From Candidatus Nomurabacteria bacterium (GTDB lineage: Bacteria; Patescibacteriota; Minisyncoccia; Phycocordibacterales; UBA9973), in NCBI GenBank assembly GCA_021413625.1, contig JAIOPY010000042.1, forward strand, positions 1 through 9,150: a DNA stretch of 9,150 nucleotides. The letters run 5' to 3'. Shown one piece after another: positions 5,185 through 9,150 of the stretch (positions are counted from its first letter, which is position 1; the number at the start of each line of letters is the position of its first letter). Below the pieces are notes generated by a model. It did no database searches and was not told the origin of the DNA. It worked only from the letters and a program-made list of their open reading frames with translations. The position numbers and the translations under genes are program-made.

Positions 5185-6387
5185 TTAATCAATTGCTTGT
5201 ACTGCTTCATCTGCCAAATCTTCAGCTTCTTTTGCTAAATCTATCGCTCTGTCATAATCTTCATCGTTGTATTCATCTTCAGCATCATCTAGAGTATTGT
5301 CCGCATCCTTTATTATATCGTCAGCATCATCCACATCGTCTCCATCATCTTCAGCTTCATTTATATCACTTTTTGCTTTACTGATTGCTTTTTTAGCGTC
5401 GTTAATAGCATCTTTAGCTTCATCTTTAGCATCATTGTCACCGATTGCATCTACTGCGTCATCGGCTAAATCTTTAGCTTCATCTGCGTAGTCTGCTGCT
5501 TTATCATAATCTTCGTTATCAAATGCGTCTTCTGCTTTTTTAAAGTTAGCTTTAGCTTCATCAAGTAAGTCTTCAGCTTCTCCAACTTCTTCGCCGTCAT
5601 CATCTGCATTTTCTATGCGTGTTTCAGCGTCATCCACGGCTTCTTCAGCTTCATCTATTAAATCTTCCACTTCTTCATCTAAAGTTTCACCACCTGCATC
5701 TTCAAATGCATCTTCTGCATTTTTATATGCATCGTCTGCTGATTCCAGAGCTTTTAGGTAATCTTTATTGCCAAAAAACGCTCTAATTGCATCCATTAAA
5801 TCATCTTCTGCATCATCCAAATTGTTTTTTGCAGAAGTTGTGTCCACATCTGCGTCATCTATTTGGTCGTCGGCATCTTCCATCATTTCAAGCGCATCCT
5901 TGATTCGTTCTACTGCTTTTTGTTCGTTAGCGCTAACACCCTTAGATGAATTTTGAGCGGAAGCTAATTGAGATTTTAATGTAGCTATTTGATTATTTAG
6001 TTCTGCGATAGTAGAGCTACTACCACTTGTGTTTGAGCTACTTCCACTAGAAGTGCTAGTGCCTGAACTAGAAGCGAGTAAAGCTTTATATTTTGCTTGA
6101 GATTTTGGTCCGAAGTATCCTGTTGCAGGAATATCGTTTGCTTCTTGCCACTTTTTTATAGCTTCTTTGGTTAAAGTGCGCAAAGTATTAGTTTCTTTAC
6201 CTGAAGAACCAACTCCTGAGTCGGAAATAGTATAGCCTGCACTATTTAGGTATTGTTGCAAGCAACGCACGTCTTCACCTATGGAGCCTTCTTCTAAGTC
6301 GCGAGTGAATTCGCATTTAGTGTCTGCATTTACATTAAAAGCAAAGGTGGTAATTGCTACGAGAAATAAAATTTTAAATTTTTTCAT
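5185..6387 (-). CDS. Exported peptidoglycan-binding protein with acidic 84-residue helical repeats
   Basis: I start the gene at the ATG at 6385-6387, because MKKFKILFLVAITTFAFNVNA is a proper signal peptide; an upstream in-frame ATG at 6432 would add 15 residues in front of it. The mature protein (400 residues in total) has a PG_binding_1-like domain (about 23-102: L-E-x-G-S-x-G-E-D-V-R-C-L-Q-Q-Y-L, then A-I-K-K-W-Q and G-Y-F-G-P-K-S). A Ser-rich linker (105-126) and a short coiled coil (127-148) follow. Residues 151-400 are three tandem, very acidic helical repeats of 84 residues, each with an N-x-(E)DY-x-(K/R)A motif at Y210, Y294 and Y378. The wall domain suggests cell-surface anchoring; the repeats could bind cations or form a stalk. 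No catalytic domain is seen. Confidence 0.85.
   Translation of the reverse strand: MKKFKILFLVAITTFAFNVNADTKCEFTRDLEEGSIGEDVRCLQQYLNSAGYTISDSGVGSSGKETNTLRTLTKEAIKKWQEANDIPATGYFGPKSQAKYKALLASSSGTSTSSGSSSNTSGSSSTIAELNNQIATLKSQLASAQNSSKGVSANEQKAVERIKDALEMMEDADDQIDDADVDTTSAKNNLDDAEDDLMDAIRAFFGNKDYLKALESADDAYKNAEDAFEDAGGETLDEEVEDLIDEAEEAVDDAETRIENADDDGEEVGEAEDLLDEAKANFKKAEDAFDNEDYDKAADYADEAKDLADDAVDAIGDNDAKDEAKDAINDAKKAISKAKSDINEAEDDGDDVDDADDIIKDADNTLDDAEDEYNDEDYDRAIDLAKEAEDLADEAVQAID
5188..5937 (-). repeat. Three imperfect 252-bp tandem repeats inside the PG-binding protein gene
   Basis: Repeat units lie at 5686-5937, 5434-5685 and 5188-5433 (the last two codons short). They are recognised from the exact 84-codon spacing of the DY motif and of the acidic turn (ADDDGEEV/AEDDGDDV) between units 2 and 3. 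Asp, Glu and Ala codons dominate, producing the CATC/TCTTCAGC-rich look on the plus strand. Unit 1 is the most diverged and lacks the DDG turn. Confidence 0.8.
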
Positions 6388-6481
6388 ATGTATAATTTTT
6401 AAGTTATTTATAATGTATAGAAAATTAAGCAAAAGCCTAATCCTTATTCTGATTATCTCATATTAGAGTTTCATATTCAAT
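6388..6481 (-). other. AT-rich spacer upstream of the PG-binding protein gene
   Basis: The 94 nt hold a possible promoter (TTTTGC, 16-nt spacer, TATAAA) about 20-30 nt before the ATG at 6387. The match is weak. No Shine-Dalgarno site and no terminator for the CBU_0592-type gene were found. Confidence 0.3.
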
Positions 6482-6721
6482 TTATTTAAGTATGCTTATA
6501 ATGGCAACCAAAGCAATTAATGCCCAAATAATGTTTAAAACGGCGGGTTGATAGTCCTTTTTACTAAGCGAAACAATAACAATACCGATTGCCCCAGTCC
6601 CATTTAGAATTTGAAATAATAAAGAATTTCCAGATATTACAGAAAAACTTACTAAAATATATGCAAGAACTATCGCAAAGGCTCCATACCAACCTATTAT
6701 ACTTACCAAAGTTTTGTTCAT
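6482..6721 (-). CDS. CBU_0592-type small membrane protein
   Basis: The 79-residue protein has three hydrophobic helices: about 5-27 (IIGWYGAFAIVLAYILVSF), 34-51 and 60-78. The arrangement G-W-x-G-A...LAY-x-L-V-S, then N-S-L-L-F-Q-x-L-N-G-x-G-A, then Y-Q-P-A-V-L-N-I-I-W-A-L-I-A-L is the pattern of the CBU_0592-type family, a small uncharacterised membrane family; the function is unknown. It has its own TGA-TATAAT box ending 7 nt before the ATG and sits 60 nt past the end of the PQ-loop gene, so it is probably an independent leaderless unit. Family naming rests on recalled sequence pattern. Confidence 0.78.
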   Translation of the reverse strand: MNKTLVSIIGWYGAFAIVLAYILVSFSVISGNSLLFQILNGTGAIGIVIVSLSKKDYQPAVLNIIWALIALVAIISILK

Positions 6722-6728
6722 TATATTT

Positions 6729-6737
6729 ATTATATCA
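6729..6737 (-). promoter_or_regulatory. Extended -10 of the CBU_0592-type gene
   Basis: On the minus strand, TGA then consensus TATAAT (6729-6734) ends 7 nt before the ATG at 6721. No recognisable -35 at 17 nt, as expected for extended -10 promoters. Leader predicted 0-1 nt. Confidence 0.6.
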
Positions 6738-6781
6738 AATTTTTCTGCGAGTGGACTGATATTTAATTTTAATTAATTCAA

Positions 6782-7375
6782 CTAAATATGTGGAGATTCT
6801 GATTTAGTAGGTTTTTCTTTACAAGTTGTTATGAAAATTACCATAATTGAATTAGTTACTATCATAGATATTGAATGAAGCATGGTGGCTATGTTATAAG
6901 CACCCAGTGTTGTCAGTATTAAAGAATGTCTTAACACATTACTTCCATATAACAAAGGTGACTCACTTTTTGGAAAGCAATATGTTTTACGAAGTGTTGG
7001 GAAAAAAGCAATAAGGTCTATTAAAACAACAGTTATCACAGAAATTGTTGGGTCCTTGGTTATAAACCAGGGGACTAAACCTAAAAGAGCGAAACTCAAG
7101 AAATATTTGTCTATCCTTGGAGGATTTTTAAATCCATATTTCAAAGATAATAAAAATATAATTACCGTAAAAATTTCTGAAACACCTGTAGCTATTACTG
7201 CTATGCCCGCACCTTTTATAAGTTGCCCAAAGAAGACAACACCAGAAACTATCGTCCAGACAAACCATGTATAAGGATGAGGTTTTACTCTACCTTTAAC
7301 AACATCTAGCACATAAGGAATATTTCCGACTAATGCAAGAAGGGAAGCAACAACTACAAGTACTTCTTTAGTCAT
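6782..7375 (-). CDS. PQ-loop/SWEET-like membrane protein
   Basis: The 197-residue protein has about six or seven hydrophobic segments. The first repeat has a PQ-loop-like signature in degenerate form: VGNIPYVLDVVKG (16-28) then K31-P-H-P-Y-T-W-F-V-W40. The second repeat has I119-D-L-I-A-F-F-P-T-L-R-K-T-Y132, where P126 occupies the kink site. The usual PQ dipeptide is replaced by PY/PT. Members of this superfamily are small-solute carriers or cargo receptors; here the cargo is unknown. The C-terminus is polar (CKEKPTKSESPHI). The ATG overlaps the last 8 nt of the PNPOx-like gene, so translation is probably coupled, and there is no Shine-Dalgarno site to support independent initiation. Confidence 0.75.
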   Translation of the reverse strand: MTKEVLVVVASLLALVGNIPYVLDVVKGRVKPHPYTWFVWTIVSGVVFFGQLIKGAGIAVIATGVSEIFTVIIFLLSLKYGFKNPPRIDKYFLSFALLGLVPWFITKDPTISVITVVLIDLIAFFPTLRKTYCFPKSESPLLYGSNVLRHSLILTTLGAYNIATMLHSISMIVTNSIMVIFITTCKEKPTKSESPHI

Positions 7376-7832
7376 TTATTTTAACTTCTTTGAAAGTATC
7401 CCCATGTTTACGCACTTCAAAGTTACCAAACCTTATCCATGTCGGAGAAATTTTTATAAATTCTAGTCCGCCTTCTGTCTGCTGGCTGATGGGAGGAGAA
7501 AAATGCTTTGATGATGCTAATGCAACAAGGTCTTGAAATAAATCCTTTTGATTCTCAATATCGTTGTGGACAGTGGCAATACCTTCTAGCTGAAGTGTTT
7601 GGGGTGGATTTTCTGTAGCTACAGCAAAAGATACATTTTTATTGTGAGTTATGTTTTTAAATTTACGGCTTGTATCTTTGGTGGCAAAGTAAATATTTAT
7701 GTTTTCATCAAAAGCAAAATACACAAAAGCTGACTCTGGTGTATTTTCTTTGCTTATAGTGCTTACAACGCCAAGCCTGCTTTTTTGCAGACCAAGGAAT
7801 GCAACTAAATCTTTCAAAAGTTGTTTGTCCAT
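7368..7832 (-). CDS. Pyridoxamine 5'-phosphate oxidase-like flavin-binding protein
   Basis: The 154-residue protein has the split-barrel layout of the PNPOx-like superfamily. An N-terminal helix is followed by LGVVSTISKENTPESAFVYF (20-39), INIYFATKDTSRKFKNI (45-61, whose Thr/Ser/Lys residues usually hold the flavin phosphate) and NVSFAVA (66-72). Then come LQLEGIATVH (80-89) and a final strand FIKISPTWIRFGNF (125-138). Members bind FMN, F420 or haem and are often general reductases; true PdxH also has a longer C-terminal segment that is absent, so I do not assign vitamin B6 synthesis. It is first in an overlapping pair with the PQ-loop gene. TGG-TATAAT ends 8 nt before the ATG. Confidence 0.85.
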   Translation of the reverse strand: MDKQLLKDLVAFLGLQKSRLGVVSTISKENTPESAFVYFAFDENINIYFATKDTSRKFKNITHNKNVSFAVATENPPQTLQLEGIATVHNDIENQKDLFQDLVALASSKHFSPPISQQTEGGLEFIKISPTWIRFGNFEVRKHGDTFKEVKIND

Positions 7833-7840
7833 TTGAGAAT

Positions 7841-7849
7841 ATTATACCA
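7841..7849 (-). promoter_or_regulatory. Extended -10 of the PNPOx/PQ-loop operon
   Basis: On the minus strand, TGG then consensus TATAAT (7841-7846) ends 8 nt before the ATG at 7832. No -35 match at the normal distance. Predicted leader 1-2 nt. Confidence 0.6.
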
Positions 7850-7876
7850 TAGAAATTCCACTAGCATTTTGGCACA

Positions 7877-7890
7877 CTGTCGGCGGGCAG
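7877..7890. repeat. Diverged relative of the 20-nt palindrome
   Basis: CTGTCGGCGGGCAG matches the inner 14 nt of the palindrome at 8772-8791 in 12 positions and can form a short ACTG/CAGT-closed hairpin. It sits in a locally GC-rich 50-nt patch within an otherwise AT-rich spacer (7833-7930) that shows no other clear feature. Confidence 0.4.
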
Positions 7891-7930
7891 TTTGGTACGC
7901 AGTTGGAACTTTCCTGAAATAAGTAATTTG

Positions 7931-8386
7931 TTATTGAACCAGATTCTGCCTTTCTTCAAGAAGCCGCATTTGTAAATCCTTGCGTGCTTTTATGAATCTT
8001 TGAACGACGGTTCCAGGGTTTTTATCTTCATGCTTTTCTTCATCAGTGATTTCTTTTTGTAAAGCATCATATACCTCATCAATGGAAAGCTTTTTATGGT
8101 TTAATATGCTGGATAATATGCTTTGTTCTAGACCGTATATCTGGGCTTTGGCAGGGTCCTTGGCTAATATTATTGCATTTCTAAGTCTGATAAATACCAT
8201 ATCTGGAGTTCCTGGTTTTATAGATTCTGGAATTTTAAGTCTTTCGGCTAAATTATCTCTTTTTGCCTTTTTATCCGCATCACTTTCTAGAAGCTCAGCT
8301 GCTTTAGAATAATCTCTCGTACCATCTGGTTTTGTTTTAACTCCCACTATCATTCCCGTTGGCTCAAATTGATTTTTCATAGTCAT
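7931..8386 (-). CDS. Hypothetical soluble protein, 151 residues
   Basis: I place the start at the ATG at 8384-8386; an ATG at 8378-8380 is close behind. The open frame extends upstream to 8488 only because it reads through tRNA-Ser, so that longer start is rejected. The protein is charged, without signal peptide or TM segments, and predicted mostly helical. Visible parts are an N-terminal glycine-containing stretch (FEPTGMIVGVKTKPDGTRDYSK), a Lys/Glu-rich helix, a hydrophobic middle (MVFIRLRNAIILAKDP) and a C-terminal EERQNLVQ tail. I recognise no family. TGA-TACAAT at 8409-8417 predicts a 16-nt leader. It lies 48 nt behind tRNA-Ser on the same strand. Confidence 0.7.
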   Translation of the reverse strand: MTMKNQFEPTGMIVGVKTKPDGTRDYSKAAELLESDADKKAKRDNLAERLKIPESIKPGTPDMVFIRLRNAIILAKDPAKAQIYGLEQSILSSILNHKKLSIDEVYDALQKEITDEEKHEDKNPGTVVQRFIKARKDLQMRLLEERQNLVQ

Positions 8387-8408
8387 TAAATTAAATGCTA
8401 ATACATCA

Positions 8409-8417
8409 ATTGTATCA
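8409..8417 (-). promoter_or_regulatory. Extended -10 of the 151-residue protein gene
   Basis: On the minus strand, TGA then TACAAT (8409-8414). The start is predicted near 8402, leaving about 16 nt before the ATG at 8386. It lies directly behind the tRNA-Ser 3' end. Confidence 0.45.
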
Positions 8418-8433
8418 TATTTTATTCCAATTT

Positions 8434-8521
8434 TGGCGGAGGCGGTGAGATTCGAACTCACGGTACCTTGCGGTACTCCTGTTTTCAAGACAGGTGCACT
8501 AAACCACTATGCGACGCCTCC
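8434..8521 (-). tRNA. tRNA-Ser, anticodon TGA, with encoded CCA
   Basis: A class II cloverleaf folds on the minus strand. The acceptor is GGAGGCG/CGCCTCC, the D-stem GCA/TGC, the anticodon stem CCTGT/ACAGG with loop CTTGAAA (anticodon TGA, reads UCA and probably other UCN). The long variable arm is GTACC-GCAA-GGTAC, the T-arm GTGAG-TTCGAAT-CTCAC, and the discriminator G is the Ser identity base. CCA is encoded at 8434-8436, unlike tRNA-Arg in this window. Its first 15 nt overlap the 3' end of the GIY-YIG gene, and its first 27 nt are copied at 8761-8808. Confidence 0.97.
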
Positions 8522-8522
8522 A
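8495..8522. repeat. 28-nt direct repeat, copy A (5' end of functional tRNA-Ser)
   Basis: This stretch covers the first 27 nt of tRNA-Ser plus one upstream base. It is repeated without mismatch at 8761-8771 plus 8792-8808. Similarity stops at both ends: just before the tRNA 5' end, and where the anticodon stem begins. Confidence 0.9.
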
Positions 8523-8755
8523 TACTTTCTCTTCATCTCTTCTCGTTTATATCCTTTTTTATACTTTAATTCAAGTTCTACTGATTCCATTTCTGAAGCT
8601 GTTCCAATTTTTTCTAATAAAACAAAAGGTCGTCTTGATTTAGTAGAAGATACTTTCCCAGAATTATGCTCACGAAATCTTCTATTGAAATCTTTTGTTC
8701 TGCCTATATAAAGATTTTCATCCTTTAAACTTTTTAAAATATATACATAATACAT
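8507..8755 (-). CDS. GIY-YIG nuclease-domain protein, ending inside tRNA-Ser
   Basis: The 82-residue single-domain protein starts MYYVYILKS and has LYIGRTKDFNRRFREHNSG (15-33), the GIY-YIG core: VYI for the first triplet, Y16-I-G for the second, the catalytic-type arginine at 25 or 26, H30 and N31. It continues KSRRPF (39-44) and E62 in a KYKKG context, the likely metal-binding glutamate. This is the UPF0213/YhbQ-like short form, about the normal 80-95 residues. It has no separate DNA-binding domain. Its last four codons (GGVA) and its TAG stop are the first 15 nt of tRNA-Ser, so nuclease and tRNA share sequence on the same strand. It is bracketed by 28-nt direct repeats of the tRNA 5' end. 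Confidence 0.85.
   Translation of the reverse strand: MYYVYILKSLKDENLYIGRTKDFNRRFREHNSGKVSSTKSRRPFVLLEKIGTASEMESVELELKYKKGYKREEMKRKYGGVA
8546..8574 (-). promoter_or_regulatory. Probable tRNA-Ser promoter inside the GIY-YIG gene
   Basis: On the minus strand, TTGAAT (8569-8574) is followed after exactly 17 nt by TATAAA (8546-8551), with a start predicted about 17 nt before the tRNA 5' end. It lies within the nuclease coding region, so the nuclease gene would supply the tRNA's promoter. Confidence 0.5.
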
Positions 8756-8760
8756 ATTTT

Positions 8761-8808
8761 TGCACTAAACCCCTGCCTGACGGCAGGCAGGACTATGCGA
8801 CGCCTCCA
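8761..8808 (-). pseudogene. tRNA-Ser 5' fragment (copy B) split by a palindrome
   Basis: Positions 8761-8771 and 8792-8808 together are identical to 8495-8522, the first 27 nt of the intact tRNA-Ser plus one base. The 20 nt between them (8772-8791) are the dispersed palindrome, inserted in the D-loop with no visible target duplication. The fragment ends where the anticodon stem would begin, so no tRNA can form. It lies 5 nt upstream of the GIY-YIG start codon, giving that gene matching flanks. Confidence 0.88.
8772..8791. repeat. 20-nt dispersed palindrome, copy 2 (inserted in tRNA fragment)
   Basis: CCTGCCTGACGGCAGGCAGG is a perfect 8-bp hairpin with an ACGG loop. It differs from the copy at 133-152 in 2 of 20 positions. 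Its boundaries are set exactly by comparing the interrupted tRNA fragment with the intact tRNA-Ser. Confidence 0.88.
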
Positions 8809-8838
8809 ATTTAATTTTCAAAATGGGTCCCGCTAATC

Positions 8839-8863
8839 AGGACTATGCTTACCTCCAAATTTA
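8839..8863 (-). pseudogene. Third, decayed tRNA-Ser 5' fragment (copy C)
   Basis: On the minus strand the sequence GGAGGTAAGCATAGTCCTG resembles the split copy B (GGAGGCGTCGCATAGTCCTG), including the first bases of the palindrome. It is followed by a different short hairpin (GTCC/GGAC, about 8828-8844). The flanking AAATT is also shared. It ends at the stop codon of the DUF5652-type gene. The remaining spacer, 8809-8838, shows nothing else. Confidence 0.5.
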
Positions 8864-9121
8864 TTTACCTAACGACACCACTTTTAGAAAAACTCTTTTC
8901 ACATCACTCCACTTTTTCTTTGCCACACCAAAGATATAGATTATTTCTAATACTCCAAGAGTATTTAAAATAACAAGGGCTATAAACCAACCTTTATGGT
9001 CATTTTTTACAGCAATCCATACGCCATATGCTTTCCAGAAAAGCGTCCATGCCATTAGTATTACAAAAAGAAAGAAGTGCTCTCTTATTAAAAATGGGTC
9101 TAAGTTCACGTAAAAAAGCAT
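8861..9121 (-). CDS. DUF5652-type small membrane protein
   Basis: The 86-residue protein has two TM helices, about 15-36 (HFFLFVILMAWTLFWKAYGVWI) and 44-66. Between them is a short charged turn (AVKNDHKGW), and the C-terminus is basic. The pattern A-W-T-L-x-W-K-x-x-x-x-W-x-A-x-K-N-x-x-K-x-W-F-I-A-L-x-I-L-N-T-L-G-x-L-E-I-I-Y is that of DUF5652, a family I know from candidate-phyla genomes, function unknown. The lysine-rich tail is typical. The start is the ATG at 9119-9121; the upstream 29 nt to the window edge show no clear -10 or Shine-Dalgarno site. Confidence 0.82.
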   Translation of the reverse strand: MLFYVNLDPFLIREHFFLFVILMAWTLFWKAYGVWIAVKNDHKGWFIALVILNTLGVLEIIYIFGVAKKKWSDVKRVFLKVVSLGK

Positions 9122-9150
9122 ACCAGAAAAAAGCTTTTTATGCTAGTATC

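Noticed and set aside
5193..5491. Plus-strand frames with Ser/Ala- or His/Leu-rich repeats
   Set aside because: They are shadows of the acidic repeats of the PG-binding protein; low-complexity and without any initiation signal.
5434..5620. EF-hand or dockerin calcium loops in the acidic repeats (ADDDGEEV, AEDDGDDV)
   Set aside because: The D-x-D-x-D-G start is only partly matched and the conserved glutamate at position 12 is not in register, so I call them only acidic turns.
5188..5937. CRISPR-like or satellite DNA because of dense short repeats
   Set aside because: The periodicity follows codons and 84-residue protein repeats; there are no spacers or conserved DNA direct repeats.
6388..6432. 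Upstream ATG at 6432 for the PG-binding protein
   Set aside because: It would put 15 extra residues in front of a well-formed signal peptide; the ATG at 6387 is the natural start.
8387..8488. Longer N-terminus for the 151-residue protein, starting MKTGVPQGTVSSN
   Set aside because: These codons are the variable and T arms of tRNA-Ser, so translation from there is not credible.
8433..8711. Plus-strand open frame of 92 codons beginning MAEAVRFELTVPCG
   Set aside because: It is the antisense of tRNA-Ser followed by antisense of the GIY-YIG gene; frames of this sort over tRNA-Ser are a well-known spurious protein.

Overview
The window looks like a piece of an AT-rich bacterial chromosome, most likely from the Candidate Phyla Radiation (Patescibacteria, Parcubacteria-like). 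That placement is inferred from a DUF5652-type protein, a CBU_0592-type small membrane protein, stand-alone GIY-YIG and PQ-loop proteins, exported proteins with a single PG-binding or FN3 module, short spacers, almost no Shine-Dalgarno sites, and dispersed 20-nt palindromes of the CCTGCCTG...CAGGCAGG kind. No marker gene that would settle the phylum is present.

Layout. The 5' end of ruvA (minus strand, cut by the window edge) faces away from rpsT (plus). Behind rpsT lies a ~100-nt three-armed inverted-repeat structure, then a small cytoplasmic thioredoxin-fold protein. A perfect 30-nt palindrome, probably a bidirectional terminator, separates this from a cold-shock protein gene (minus). Every further gene is on the minus strand. 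Read from the left they are: an exported two-FN3 protein with a C-terminal anchor; tRNA-Arg(GCG); a two-TM hypothetical protein; a CaCA cation exchanger preceded in its operon by a DAO-family FAD oxidoreductase; an exported PG-binding protein with three acidic 84-residue helical repeats; a CBU_0592-type membrane protein; a PQ-loop membrane protein overlapping a PNPOx-like flavoprotein; an unknown 151-aa protein; tRNA-Ser(UGA); a GIY-YIG nuclease gene running into that tRNA; and a DUF5652-type membrane protein.

The most striking region is 8434-8863. The GIY-YIG gene lies between the intact tRNA-Ser and an exact second copy of the tRNA's first 27 nt, and that second copy is split by a 20-nt palindrome related to one near position 140. 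A third, decayed tRNA-Ser 5' fragment lies beyond. The nuclease gene ends inside the tRNA and appears to carry the tRNA's promoter. This resembles a small tRNA-targeting cassette that rebuilds its target.

The second theme is gene expression. None of the start codons has a visible GGAG-type ribosome site, and at least six genes have a -10 box, often an extended TGn form, ending 5-9 nt before the ATG. This predicts leaderless or nearly leaderless mRNAs. The genes do not form one pathway. Cell envelope and membrane functions dominate: two exported proteins, an ion exchanger and four other small membrane proteins.
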